Source of the DNA: Anaerolineae bacterium
GTDB taxonomy: Bacteria; Chloroflexota; Anaerolineae; Aggregatilineales; Phototrophicaceae
Length of the DNA: 64,000 bases
Direction: 5' to 3'
NCBI GenBank assembly: GCA_022824365.1
Contig: JAJEAA010000020.1
Location: forward strand, 186,001-250,000
Position numbers and translations under genes: made by a program. Below the pieces are notes generated by a model. That model was not told where the DNA came from. It was given only the letters and a program-made list of their open reading frames with translations, and made no database searches. Below, in pieces: positions 1 through 7,880 of the stretch (position 1 is its first letter; the number at the start of each line of letters is the position of its first letter).

Positions 1-254
1 ACGATGACACCGGCGACAACGGCGAATATGATCGCCATCGCCAACATATTGCTGTCCTCCTCGTTACCGCTGCGATACCGCCGCGAGGCGATAGCGCCTG
101 CCAGCACACCTAGACCCAGGAAAAAACCCATCACAACGCCAAAGAGCAAACCATTCCCAACCAACAACCCAAAGAAGACGCCGATGAGAACGCCGACTCC
201 GGTCACAAGTCCTGTTTTTTCGTACCAACTTTTGTCATTCGCTCCGCTGCTCAT
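1..254 (-). CDS. Small membrane protein, 3' end outside window
   Basis: The frame opens at an ATG at 254 with a GGAGGT ribosome site seven bases upstream and runs off the left edge after about 84 codons. It has a short polar start, then two closely spaced glycine-rich hydrophobic segments (about residues 15-60), an arginine-rich turn (SRRYRS) and another hydrophobic stretch beginning near residue 72. It looks like a small inner-membrane protein of unknown function. The strong ribosome site, and overlap with only a proline/lysine-rich shadow frame on the other strand, favour this reading. Confidence 0.6.
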   Translation of the reverse strand, partial: MSSGANDKSWYEKTGLVTGVGVLIGVFFGLLVGNGLLFGVVMGFFLGLGVLAGAIASRRYRSGNEEDSNMLAMAIIFAVVAGVI

Positions 255-382
255 GCCCAACCTCCGATGGTTTTAATAACTTGTACACAGCAAAATACAC
301 AGCTTCAATTTGATTATAACGGATATTCAAGGTGTTGCGGAACAGAATTGAGAATCACAGCGGGGCAAGCGCATTAACTATT

Positions 383-1126
383 TCAGCGAGCGGGGGATTG
401 CCTGAGCCTGTGATATGCGCCCGTGAAAAGGCTCTTGCCACCGGTCATCCAGCGCCGCGCCGCCGCCGCCAGGATTGTCGTCAGGCATGTGCCGGCGAAT
501 GGAAGGACGACCCCAATTATCAGGCCGGCGATGCCCCCCTGCGCGGCCCCTATTTTTATCGCGACCAGCAGAGCGACAACAATGCCGATGACGATGACGA
601 CGGCGCAGCCAATTTTCTCTTTGCCGCTGATACCGATTAACATGCCGGCGACGAAGCTGACAAAGGCCACAGCCAGCGCCAGGGCAACGGCTCTAACCAG
701 GTCTCCTAATTCTTCAGCTATCCCGGCGATAGCGTTGATAATTCCGTCGCCAACCCAGCCTACAGTTCGGGCGACGATTTGATTGATGGAGTTGTGTATC
801 TCTTGGCTGATTTGGTCGCCCGCTTCCGCCAATCCAACTCGGATCGGCGCGGCGACGTCAAGGCCGCCGGCAGCCCGCTCGCCAAGCTCGGCTACAGTCT
901 CTACGCCGCTGGCAACCCGCTCGCCAAGCTCGGATACGGTCTCCACGCCGCTCTGGACTTGCTCGCCAAGTTCGGATACGGTTTCGGCGCCCGCCTGGAC
1001 TGCAGTTTGTACTCGATCGACAACCCCAGCGCCGGTTTCAGCCTGGTCTCCATTGTCGTCCTGGGCAACAACCGCAACTGCGAGCAATGCCAGTAGAACA
1101 GCAATGGCGATTCTTATCGTTTTCAT
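383..1126 (-). CDS. Exported membrane protein with 14-residue repeats
   Basis: The product has an N-terminal signal peptide or anchor, then three tandem 14-residue units of the pattern GVETVSELGERVAS (about residues 35-76). An amphipathic stretch follows, then two or three hydrophobic helices (about residues 135-225) rich in Ala, Val and Ile. The start at 1126 is chosen over an in-frame GTG at 1141 because GGAG lies seven bases upstream of the ATG. The repeats look like an amphipathic or coiled-coil spacer outside the membrane. I do not recognise the family. It lies just upstream of the other small membrane gene on the same strand and may be co-transcribed with it. Confidence 0.7.
   Translation of the reverse strand: MKTIRIAIAVLLALLAVAVVAQDDNGDQAETGAGVVDRVQTAVQAGAETVSELGEQVQSGVETVSELGERVASGVETVAELGERAAGGLDVAAPIRVGLAEAGDQISQEIHNSINQIVARTVGWVGDGIINAIAGIAEELGDLVRAVALALAVAFVSFVAGMLIGISGKEKIGCAVVIVIGIVVALLVAIKIGAAQGGIAGLIIGVVLPFAGTCLTTILAAAARRWMTGGKSLFTGAYHRLRQSPAR
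878..1003. repeat. Three 42-bp tandem repeats inside a gene
   Basis: Units start at 878, 920 and 962, exactly 42 bp apart, each beginning CTCGCCAAG. The period equals 14 codons, so unit gain or loss keeps the frame of the surrounding membrane-protein gene. Confidence 0.85.
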
Positions 1127-1208
1127 GTCGAACTCCACCACAGTTGATTCGAGTTTAGTGGGGTGTGTGACAAAGATGAGAGCGCCAATTTAAGTATACT
1201 GCGCGGCT

Positions 1209-1838
1209 TTATGCTTGGCAATCTCTGCCGGTCTCGGGGCCGACTGTAATCTCGGCATAGGCGTGTTGGAAGGCGGTTTCGCTGTCCAGGTCAAGCGCGT
1301 CGTTGAATTTGTTCCAGGCGGAACAGAGAGCGAAGCGCATGGTCATGTCGACGATCTGCCGGTTGTCAAAGTGCTGCCGAAGTTCGGCGAAGAAGGCGTC
1401 CGTGATTTTGTAGGGCGCGCGGGTCATCATTTCGGCGTAGCGGATTATCAGCCATTCTTGCTCGGACCATAGTTGGGGACTATCGCGCCAGTCGGCGGCG
1501 GCGATGCAGCGCAGTTGCTCGGGGCTCAAGCCCGATGCACCCGCCAGGGGCGTATGATGCCGCAGACAGTAGTCGCAGGCGTTGACCCGCGAGCAGATCA
1601 GGATGCCGAGTTCGATGAGTTTGCGCTCGACCGTGGGCGCGGCGGCGAAGGCTTCGTAGACGGCCATGAGGGCTTTCAGCAATTCGGGATGATGCGCCAG
1701 GGCGCGGACTTGATTGCCGAAGAGCGTTGGTCCCGGCAGTTGCTCGTCAGTCAGGGCGGCGTCGGCGCGGTCGTAGATGTCGCGCAGAGCGGCGGGCGCT
1801 TCGTCTTTGGGGATGAGGCGGATGCGTTGGTCTGTCAT
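1209..1838 (-). CDS. Carboxymuconolactone decarboxylase/AhpD-like protein
   Basis: 209 residues, all-helical AhpD/CMD fold. The CxxCxxxH motif is intact (C88, C91, H95), which in AhpD-type members forms a redox-active disulfide relay, while true carboxymuconolactone decarboxylases lack it. The peroxidase or redox reading is therefore preferred over ring-lactone decarboxylation, though many such proteins in catabolic operons have no known substrate. It is the last gene of a minus-strand operon and is separated from the DapA-like gene by a 74-bp gap holding one copy of the dispersed palindrome. Confidence 0.85.
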   Translation of the reverse strand: MTDQRIRLIPKDEAPAALRDIYDRADAALTDEQLPGPTLFGNQVRALAHHPELLKALMAVYEAFAAAPTVERKLIELGILICSRVNACDYCLRHHTPLAGASGLSPEQLRCIAAADWRDSPQLWSEQEWLIIRYAEMMTRAPYKITDAFFAELRQHFDNRQIVDMTMRFALCSAWNKFNDALDLDSETAFQHAYAEITVGPETGRDCQA

Positions 1839-1858
1839 GGTTTATCTCGGGTGGTTTC

Positions 1859-1884
1859 GGGCGACCTGATAGCTCGCCCCTACA
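1859..1884. repeat. Dispersed GGGCGACC palindrome, unit 1
   Basis: Core GGGCGACCTGATAGCTCGCC followed by CCTACA, in the gap between two co-directional operon genes. It belongs to the window-wide family whose clearest member is at 57516. Confidence 0.8.
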
Positions 1885-1912
1885 TCATGACGCGTCTGCT
1901 TGATTTGCAATT

Positions 1913-2824
1913 CTATGTTGGGACGACTTGCGTCGGGTCGTTGATGCCGACGCGTTTGAGCAGCCAAGTGATTTCGGCTTCTGTGCCGGCGTCGATGGGA
2001 TTGAAGGGCGGGCGCGGGGTCGGGTTTTCGATGGCGCCGCGGCGATGCAGGAAGGCTTTGCGAATGGTCAGGTTGATCAGGGGCTGATTCTCGTAGCGGA
2101 TCAGGGGCAGGTAGCGGTCGAAGATGGCTTCGGCGTCGTTGAGCCGGCCCGCCTTGAAGGCTGCAAAGACGGCGACGAGGATCTCGGTGAAGGCGAAGCC
2201 GGTCATCGTGCCGGATGCGCCGCGCTGCAATTCTTCCAGCAGGAACATGCCGCCCAAACCGCCGAAGATTTCGAACTTGTCGGTCGCCGCTCGTATGGCG
2301 TCAATTTTCTGCATGAGTGGCGGGTCTTCCAGTTTGAGGTAACGCGCGTTGGGGATGGACTCGGCGATCTGCGCCAGGATGGTCGGCGACATGATGACAT
2401 CGTTGACCGGCGGGAAGTCCTGCACGACGATGGGACCGCTGATGGTCTCGGCGATTTCGCTGTAGAGCGCGAGGATAGCGGGGTCGGATTTGTCTTCCAT
2501 GGGCGGCGGGGCGATCATGACGCCATCCGCGCCGGCCGCGAAGGCTGCTTGGCTAAGGGCGATGCAGGTGGCGAGCTCGCTATGGCTCGCGCCGACGACG
2601 ATGGGGATGGCCCCGGCGACCGTCTCGACGACGGTATCCATGACGGCGCGGCGCTCGTCGACGCTGAGTTTGGCCGCTTCGCCCATGACGCCGAGGATGG
2701 TCAGGCCTTGGGCGCCGATGCGCATTTGGAAGCGGACGAGACGGCGCAGGCTGTCATAATCGACATTGTAGTCGGCGGTGAAGGGGGTGGCGAGTATGTT
2801 GAAGATGCCGCTGATTTTGCTCAT
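1913..2824 (-). CDS. DapA/NAL-family aldolase or dehydratase
   Basis: 303 residues, TIM-barrel class I aldolase family (dihydrodipicolinate synthase/N-acetylneuraminate lyase). The Schiff-base lysine is K164 in YLKLEDPP. The GTTGE-type loop is present as GVMGEA (45-50). The catalytic tyrosine of the usual YNxP motif is not seen: the aligned segment is QDFP (135-138). It is therefore unlikely to be true DapA and more likely cleaves or dehydrates a 2-keto acid. GGAG precedes the ATG by about eight bases. It lies in an operon with an amidohydrolase and an M20 hydrolase and may act on the carbon skeleton they release (inference). Confidence 0.85.
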   Translation of the reverse strand: MSKISGIFNILATPFTADYNVDYDSLRRLVRFQMRIGAQGLTILGVMGEAAKLSVDERRAVMDTVVETVAGAIPIVVGASHSELATCIALSQAAFAAGADGVMIAPPPMEDKSDPAILALYSEIAETISGPIVVQDFPPVNDVIMSPTILAQIAESIPNARYLKLEDPPLMQKIDAIRAATDKFEIFGGLGGMFLLEELQRGASGTMTGFAFTEILVAVFAAFKAGRLNDAEAIFDRYLPLIRYENQPLINLTIRKAFLHRRGAIENPTPRPPFNPIDAGTEAEITWLLKRVGINDPTQVVPT

Positions 2825-2842
2825 GTGTTTGGCTCCAAGTTC

Positions 2843-2907
2843 GGGCGACTTACCAAGTCGTCCCTACAGATTTCGTTTGTCGAACGGGCGACCGAATCAC
2901 TCCTACA
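2843..2907. repeat. Two units of the dispersed palindrome
   Basis: Units at 2843-2868 and 2886-2907 fill the gap between the DapA-like and amidohydrolase genes. The terminal CCTACA of the second unit supplies the TAG stop codon of the amidohydrolase (2903-2905 read on the minus strand), so the repeat overlaps the coding end. Confidence 0.75.
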
Positions 2908-4294
2908 GCGCTTGGGTGGAGGGGCGGACGAAGTGGCCGTCGCCGGGGGCGCCGGTGATCTGGCCGGCGTGGAAGACGGTTTTGCCGTTGACGATGGTGC
3001 GCTCGACCTTGCCTTGGAAGGTCATGCCCTCGTAGAGTTTGTCGCAGTCGCGGGCTTTGCTGAAGAGCATGTCGCGGTGGATGGTGGTCTCGGCATTGGG
3101 GTCGTAGATGACCAGGTCGGCGGCCGCGCCGATGCCGATGTGTCCGCGATCGGGATAGACGCCGAAACGCTTGGCGCCGTTAGTCGCCACGAGTTCGATT
3201 GCCTTGTTGATGCTGATGCGTCCGGTGAGGGCTTCGTGCATGATGCCTAGCAGCAGTTCTTCGACGCCGGGCGCGCCGGGCGGGGTTGCCCAGATATCGG
3301 TGCGGGCGCGTTCTTTTTCGGCGACGGTGAAGGGCGAATGATCGGTGGTTATGGCCAGCAGGGAGTCATCGTGCAGCCCCTCCCAGAGCGCGGCTTGATC
3401 GGCGGCTTGACGCAGGGGAGGATTGATTTTGGCGTAGGGTCCCAAACGTTCGAGGGCTTCTTCGGTGAAGAAGAGGTAGTGGGGGCAGGTCTCGGCGCTG
3501 ACTTGGGAACCGGTGGCTTGGAAGCGCTGAATGACGGCTAATGCTTCAGCGCCGCTGACGTGGGCGATGTGCAGCTTGGCGCCGATGGATTCGTTGAGCG
3601 CCAGCAGGGTTGCGATGGCGAGGGCTTCGACATGGGGCGGGCGGGATTCGCCGTGGGCAGGGGCGTCATTGCGGCCGGCGGCGACTAGTTGGGCGGTATG
3701 CCATTCGAGGAGTTGATTGTTCTCGGCGTGGACGGCGCAGACGAGGTCAGTCTCGGCGACCAGTTGCAGCGCCTGATAGAGCTCGGGCACGTGGGGCAGG
3801 CAGAGGCCTTCGAATTCGTCGTCCCTTCCTTTGGGGGCGGCGGTCATGAAGATTTTGAAGGCGATAGCGCCTTCGTCGACCATGTCGGCGATGATGTCGC
3901 GATCGAGCAGGCCAGGCGCGCCATAGAGGCCGAAGTTGACATAGCAATCGCGCTGCGCCAAGGCTTTGCGCATGCGGAAGGTATCGCCGGTGGCGCAGCA
4001 GGGTTTGGAGATGGGCATCTCGAATACCGTGGTGACACCGCCGGCCGCAGCGGCTCGAGTTTCAGTGGCGAAGTCGCCGCGCTCGGGATAAGCGGGGGCG
4101 CGGCAATGGAAGTGGATGTCGATAGCGCCGGGCAGGAGGAGCTTGCCGGCGGCGTCGATGGTTTCGGTCGCGTCGATGCCGCTGGAATCGGCCGACATGA
4201 GGATGATGCGGCCGGCGCGGATGCCGACGTCAAGACGGGCGATGCCGGTTTCGAGGACGACCTGAGCGTTTTGGATAAGGGTATCGACTTGCAT
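2903..4294 (-). CDS. Dihydroorotase/allantoinase-type cyclic amidohydrolase
   Basis: 463 residues, amidohydrolase superfamily with a full binuclear metal set: H61 and H63 (HFH), carboxylatable K147 (AFKIFM), H189 (VHAEN), H245 (HIAHVSG) and D318 (TTDHSP). The architecture matches allantoinase, dihydroorotase and hydantoinase enzymes, which open cyclic amides or ureides. A strong GGAGGT lies eight bases before the ATG. Its position directly after an M20 deacylase, in an operon without pyr genes, argues for a catabolic role rather than pyrimidine synthesis. The exact ring substrate cannot be read from the sequence. The stop codon lies inside a dispersed repeat. Confidence 0.9.
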   Translation of the reverse strand: MQVDTLIQNAQVVLETGIARLDVGIRAGRIILMSADSSGIDATETIDAAGKLLLPGAIDIHFHCRAPAYPERGDFATETRAAAAGGVTTVFEMPISKPCCATGDTFRMRKALAQRDCYVNFGLYGAPGLLDRDIIADMVDEGAIAFKIFMTAAPKGRDDEFEGLCLPHVPELYQALQLVAETDLVCAVHAENNQLLEWHTAQLVAAGRNDAPAHGESRPPHVEALAIATLLALNESIGAKLHIAHVSGAEALAVIQRFQATGSQVSAETCPHYLFFTEEALERLGPYAKINPPLRQAADQAALWEGLHDDSLLAITTDHSPFTVAEKERARTDIWATPPGAPGVEELLLGIMHEALTGRISINKAIELVATNGAKRFGVYPDRGHIGIGAAADLVIYDPNAETTIHRDMLFSKARDCDKLYEGMTFQGKVERTIVNGKTVFHAGQITGAPGDGHFVRPSTQAL

Positions 4295-4314
4295 GCTTGG
4301 GGACCTCCAGAGCG

Positions 4315-5466
4315 CTAATCGGCGTAAAGCGTCCGCCGGACGAAATCCTTGAGGATCGTAGTATTCGCCTCGTAATCTTCCAGGCGCACGTGTTCATCGG
4401 CGGCGTGGGCGACTTCGTAACTGCCGGGACCAAAGATGATCATATCGCCACGAGCCAGGTTCATGAGATGTTTGGCGTCGCTGCCGGGCAGGTAACCGAT
4501 GGGACCGGGGTCGTCGTTCAATTCGGCGCGGACGCAATCCATGAAGGTCTTGGCGTAGTCGGTGTTCAAGGCGGATTCGTACCAGCGGGAGTAGACGATG
4601 TCGCCCAGGTTGACAGTGGCGCCGTCTAGGTCGACCGATTCGAGCACGGTTCTCAGTTCGGCGATGACCGCTTCCGGTTCTTCGCCGGGGATCATGCGGC
4701 GGTCGAGGCGGATGACGCAGGTATCGGGCACGGCGTTGGCGGTGCTGCCGCCGGCGATGACGCCGATGTTGCAGGTGGGCACGCCGACGACGGGATGGAT
4801 CAGACGGGAGAGATCCTGATGATAATAATCGAGGGCGGCGATGATTTTGGACATGGCGACGATGGCGTTGATACCGCGGTCGGGGTTGGTGGCGTGGACG
4901 GATCTGCCGATTGTCTGTATGGTGGCGCGCAGGACGCCTTTATGGGCGGTGGCGACTTTGTTGCCGGTTTGCTCGCCAACGATGATGAAATCGCAGGCGG
5001 GCAAGTGACCATCGTCAGCCAGCCATTTAGTGCCGAGCTGGCCGCCGGTTTCTTCTTCGGCCGCGGCGACCAGGATCAAGCTGCCATTCAGTTGGTCCTG
5101 CTGCGCCGCTTCCATCATCGTCAACATCATGGAGGCGAGGACGGCTTTGTCGTCGATGCTGCCTTTGCCGTAGAGGGCGCCATCGCGCAGGGCGGCGGCG
5201 TAGGGATCGACGCTCCAGTTTTGGCTTTCGGCTTTGGCGATGGGCACGGTGTCGATATGGGCGTGCAGCATGATGCGCGGTTCGCCGCGGCCGAGGCTGG
5301 CGATGGTGTTGCGGGCGGGCTGCTTGCGGGCGGGGGCCGGCTGCCGGACTTCGCAACCGATGGCGCGCATCTGCTCGGCGATGAAGTCAGCGATGGCGCG
5401 GGTATCGCCCGGGGGATTGGGCGAGGGGATGCGCACCAGTTGCTGCAGAAGCTCAATGGCGTTCAT
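4315..5466 (-). CDS. M20-family metallo-deacylase (ArgE/DapE-like)
   Basis: 383 residues. Metal and catalytic residues are visible: H70 and D72 in AHIDT, the bridging aspartate in GSIDDK (about D105), the EEE of AAAEEETGG (about 137-139) and a C-terminal histidine (HAADEH). The lid domain lies at about residues 180-295. The family includes acetylornithine deacetylases, succinyl-diaminopimelate desuccinylases and N-carbamoyl-amino-acid hydrolases; the last would fit downstream of a ring-opening cyclic amidohydrolase (inference). The start ATG directly abuts the TAA of the VOC gene, so translation is probably coupled. Confidence 0.88.
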   Translation of the reverse strand: MNAIELLQQLVRIPSPNPPGDTRAIADFIAEQMRAIGCEVRQPAPARKQPARNTIASLGRGEPRIMLHAHIDTVPIAKAESQNWSVDPYAAALRDGALYGKGSIDDKAVLASMMLTMMEAAQQDQLNGSLILVAAAEEETGGQLGTKWLADDGHLPACDFIIVGEQTGNKVATAHKGVLRATIQTIGRSVHATNPDRGINAIVAMSKIIAALDYYHQDLSRLIHPVVGVPTCNIGVIAGGSTANAVPDTCVIRLDRRMIPGEEPEAVIAELRTVLESVDLDGATVNLGDIVYSRWYESALNTDYAKTFMDCVRAELNDDPGPIGYLPGSDAKHLMNLARGDMIIFGPGSYEVAHAADEHVRLEDYEANTTILKDFVRRTLYAD

Positions 5467-5931
5467 TTAGATGCCTTGAACCGCTTTGTATTCTTCCAGT
5501 TCTTCCGGCGTGTAGACCTGCATGAGTTCGAGTTCGACGCCGCCGGCTTCCTGCTCGAGGAAGGCGACCCAGCCTTCGGGATGCACATGGCTGCCTTTGA
5601 CCTTGCAGGCGACGCATTCTTTGAGGGTGGCGCCTTTGGCTTGCGCGTCCGCCAGGGCGTCGTCGATATTGGGCACGGCGTAGCAGATATGATGCAAGCC
5701 CTCGTAGCCGCGCTCCTTGATCCAGGCGTCATAGCGCCCCCCGACGTCCATTGATTGGCAGAGTTGATATTCGACATCGCCGACGTTGAAGATGGCGACG
5801 ATGTTGCGGGATTTGTCGTATTCGTGGACTTCCGCGTCGAAGGCGAGGCCGAGGAAATCTTGATAATGGCGCAGGGCGGCTCGGGCGTCGCTGACGGCGA
5901 ATGCCATGTGTTTGATGTAGCGTTCGTGCAT
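5467..5931 (-). CDS. VOC-family (glyoxalase-like) protein
   Basis: About 154 residues from the ATG at 5931, chosen because AAGGAG lies eight bases upstream; the longer in-frame extension to 5982 has no such site. It has two betaalphabetabetabeta modules of the vicinal oxygen chelate fold. Candidate metal ligands are H in KHMAF, E in the first module, H in LHHICY and E in ELELMQ. The layout resembles methylmalonyl-CoA epimerase and glyoxalase I relatives. Its role in the operon is probably isomerisation or C-C/C-O chemistry on a keto acid, but the substrate is unknown. Confidence 0.85.
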   Translation of the reverse strand: MHERYIKHMAFAVSDARAALRHYQDFLGLAFDAEVHEYDKSRNIVAIFNVGDVEYQLCQSMDVGGRYDAWIKERGYEGLHHICYAVPNIDDALADAQAKGATLKECVACKVKGSHVHPEGWVAFLEQEAGGVELELMQVYTPEELEEYKAVQGI

Positions 5932-6002
5932 TAGTTTGCTCCTTAATAGTTGTTTTTGCGGGCGGACAAGAAGGACGCTCACGCGGTATTCGGTTGTATT
6001 GC

Positions 6003-6028
6003 GGGCGACCTGGCAGGTCGCGCCTACA
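6003..6028. repeat. Dispersed palindrome unit
   Basis: GGGCGACCTGGCAGGTCGCG followed by CCTACA, in the 115-bp gap between the nitroreductase and VOC genes. Confidence 0.8.
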
Positions 6029-6046
6029 CGTAATGCGTAGGCAATT

Positions 6047-6586
6047 TCAATCGTCGGGGAAGCGTTCCCAATGCGTCAGGTCGCGCCAGGTGATTCGCTT
6101 CCAGGCTGTCATGCCGCGTCTGGTCGTCTCGGCTTTGTGTCCTATGCAGATGAACATTTCCGGCGAATAGCTCGCGGGCAGGTTGAGGATGACTTTGACC
6201 GCTTCTTTGCTGTAGGAGGTGACGGGACCGGAGGCGAGGCCGAGGGCGTGGGTCGCCAGCATGATGGTTTGGGCGGCCGTGCCAATATCGATGAGCAGGG
6301 CGCGGTCGGTAGGCGGCAGGCTATGCTCGGTCAGCACATCGCCATCCGTGCAAATCAAGATCAGCACGGGCGCCTTTTGAAACATGCCCGGCGAGACGAG
6401 GCGGATCAGTCGGCGCGTCTCCGGGTCTTCAACCACGATATAGCGATTGGGGCGCAGGTTGCCGCCGCTGGGCGCCCAGCGGGCCGCTTCGAGAATTTTT
6501 TCGATCTGCTCTTGGGCGACGGGCTGGTCCGTCATCTCCCGCACGACTCGGCGTGTTCTGATGTTTTCGAGTACCGTTTCGCTCAT
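6047..6586 (-). CDS. Nitroreductase-family flavoprotein
   Basis: 179 residues. The N-terminal RTRRVVREM and AARWAPSGGNLRPNRY segments are the FMN-binding signature of the NfsB/BluB-like nitroreductase superfamily, and the C-terminal part carries the typical GxASGP and FICIGH stretches. Members reduce nitro groups, quinones or C=C bonds, or dehalogenate. The gene overlaps the preceding small gene by four bases (ATGA), so translation is coupled. In this operon it could carry out a redox step before ring opening (inference). Confidence 0.87.
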   Translation of the reverse strand: MSETVLENIRTRRVVREMTDQPVAQEQIEKILEAARWAPSGGNLRPNRYIVVEDPETRRLIRLVSPGMFQKAPVLILICTDGDVLTEHSLPPTDRALLIDIGTAAQTIMLATHALGLASGPVTSYSKEAVKVILNLPASYSPEMFICIGHKAETTRRGMTAWKRITWRDLTHWERFPDD

Positions 6587-6918
6587 GAGCCGTCCTCCGT
6601 CAGCGGGCTATGGCGCAGCAGGCATTGGGCGACCTGGCGGCAGAGTTCGTCCAGGCCGGTGGCATAGGCTTCGGTATCGGACATTTGCATGTGCATATCG
6701 GGGATGCGCTCGATGTTGCCTTGCAGGAAGCCGCGCGATTTGTCCGAAGCGCGTTCGAGGATGGCGCTGCTTAGGCGCTCAGTCGCGGTCAGCAGGCGCA
6801 GCGGACCGTAATGTGCCGGCTCGTCCATTTGAATGCGCGCCGAGGTGATCAGCAGAGCGAGCAGCTCGATGGCTTCGTCTTCTTTCAGGACCCAGTTTTC
6901 GCTCATCGCTTCCGCCAT
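6583..6918 (-). CDS. Small helical protein, DUF6092-like
   Basis: About 111 residues from the ATG at 6918, which has GAGGAA nine bases upstream; in-frame starts at 6933 and 7029 are possible but poorly supported. Sequence such as EAIELLALLITSARIQMDEPAHYGPLRLL resembles, from memory, short uncharacterised proteins of the DUF6092 group. It is mostly helical, with no signal peptide or membrane segment. It is the first gene of the operon and overlaps the nitroreductase gene by ATGA, which suggests a matched stoichiometry or a complex with it. Confidence 0.7.
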   Translation of the reverse strand: MAEAMSENWVLKEDEAIELLALLITSARIQMDEPAHYGPLRLLTATERLSSAILERASDKSRGFLQGNIERIPDMHMQMSDTEAYATGLDELCRQVAQCLLRHSPLTEDGS

Positions 6919-7047
6919 CTTTCTATTCCTCATCCCCGGTCCCTTCTCCGAAGCGTCAGGGAAGGGAGTTTTCTTCGCGAGATTGTTTTCTGTGTCAAGT
7001 GAAAGCGACAAGTCGGGGAAGTTTAGCACTCCACCGTTCGCTTTTCC

Positions 7048-7076
7048 TTGACAGCTTGGGAGCCATGCGTTAATAT
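7048..7076 (+). promoter_or_regulatory. Sigma70-type promoter for the GntR gene
   Basis: TTGACA at 7048-7053 and TAATAT at 7071-7076 are separated by exactly 17 bp. The predicted start is near 7083, giving a leader of about 100 nt before the GntR-family gene. Confidence 0.75.
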
Positions 7077-7094
7077 TGTGCCAATTTTAACGCA

Positions 7095-7104
7095 TTGTCT
7101 ACAA
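7095..7104. promoter_or_regulatory. Candidate GntR operator TTGTCTACAA
   Basis: Inverted repeat TTGT-CT-ACAA, with an extra ACAA half-site ending at 7111. It lies 12-20 bp downstream of both predicted transcription starts of the facing promoters, so one bound dimer could block both. FCD-type GntR proteins commonly bind TNGTnnnACNA-like sites; assignment to the adjacent regulator is inference. Confidence 0.55.
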
Positions 7105-7119
7105 TCTACAAGCGGCAGG

Positions 7120-7149
7120 ATTATAGGGTAGCGTTGCCGCCGCTGTCAA
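7120..7149 (-). promoter_or_regulatory. Sigma70-type promoter for the seven-gene operon
   Basis: Read on the minus strand, TTGACA (7149-7144) and a perfect TATAAT (7125-7120) are 18 bp apart. Transcription would start near 7113 and run leftwards across the plus-strand promoter at 7048-7076. Confidence 0.75.
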
Positions 7150-7183
7150 GCCGAATGGCTCATTGGATCAAAGCGCGTCGCCG

Positions 7184-7849
7184 ATGGATTTAGCTCTTCC
7201 TCAAATCAAGAATCTGTCTATCCGCGAGCAATCGCTTGATACGCTGCGGGAAGCGATTCTTTCCGGCGAGTTGAAGCCGGGGCAGGCGCTGAAGGAAACG
7301 GATCTGGCGCGGCACTTGGGCGTCAGCCGGGCGCCTATCCGCGAGGCGCTGCGCATCCTCAATTCTGAAGGCTTGGTGGAGACGATTCCTTACCACGGCA
7401 CGACGGTCCGCCGCTTGACCAAAACCGACATTGAAGAAATCTACAGCTTGCGAATCTTGCTCGAGACCTATGCGATGGAGCAAGTGATTGAGAAATGCCA
7501 GGGCGCCGATTTGCAGCGGCTGCGCGACATTGTTGACCGGATGGTGAGCGCTGGCGATGCGGGCGATCTCATCGCCGTGAACGCGCTGGACCGCGATTTC
7601 CATGACGCGCTTATCGAGATGAGCGGGCACCAACTGTTGCATTCGATGTGGCTGATGGTGGCGATGAAGGTGCGGCAGGTCATGGCGCTGGTCAACCGCC
7701 GCAATACGGATTTGACGCTGATCGCGCGCAAACATCTGCCGCTGCTGGATGCGATGGAAGCGGGCGATTCGGCGGAAGCCAAGATGATCCTGGGCCGGCA
7801 TATCGCCACGGCTGGCGATCTCATCGCCGAAGACTGGGTCGAGCCTTGA
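7184..7849 (+). CDS. GntR-family transcriptional regulator, FCD subgroup
   Basis: About 221 residues. The N-terminal winged helix-turn-helix (about 10-75) contains the typical LKETDLARHLGVSRAPIREAL helix. The C-terminal FCD ligand domain (about 85-215) shows the metal/ligand pattern DRDFHDAL, then RKHLPLLDA and GRHI histidines, as in VanR/FadR-like regulators of organic-acid catabolism. The ATG at 7184 is reported; a TTG at 7163 is also possible, and neither has a clear ribosome site. It is divergent from the seven-gene operon and shares its promoter region, so it probably controls that operon and itself. Confidence 0.9.
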   Translation: MDLALPQIKNLSIREQSLDTLREAILSGELKPGQALKETDLARHLGVSRAPIREALRILNSEGLVETIPYHGTTVRRLTKTDIEEIYSLRILLETYAMEQVIEKCQGADLQRLRDIVDRMVSAGDAGDLIAVNALDRDFHDALIEMSGHQLLHSMWLMVAMKVRQVMALVNRRNTDLTLIARKHLPLLDAMEAGDSAEAKMILGRHIATAGDLIAEDWVEP

Positions 7850-7855
7850 GCGCGG

Positions 7856-7878
7856 GCGGCAGCGATAGCGGCTGCCGC
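7856..7878. terminator. Hairpin after the GntR gene
   Basis: GCGGCAGC (7856-7863) pairs perfectly with GCTGCCGC (7871-7878) around a seven-base loop, just after the stop codon. There is no U-run behind it, so it may be a weak terminator or only an mRNA-end structure. Confidence 0.35.
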
Positions 7879-7880
7879 AA

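Noticed and set aside
1928..3250. 440-codon plus-strand open frame
   Set aside because: It is antisense to the DapA-like and amidohydrolase genes, has no ribosome site or recognisable domain, and its composition (Gly/Asp/Val-rich) is that of a shadow frame in GC-rich DNA.
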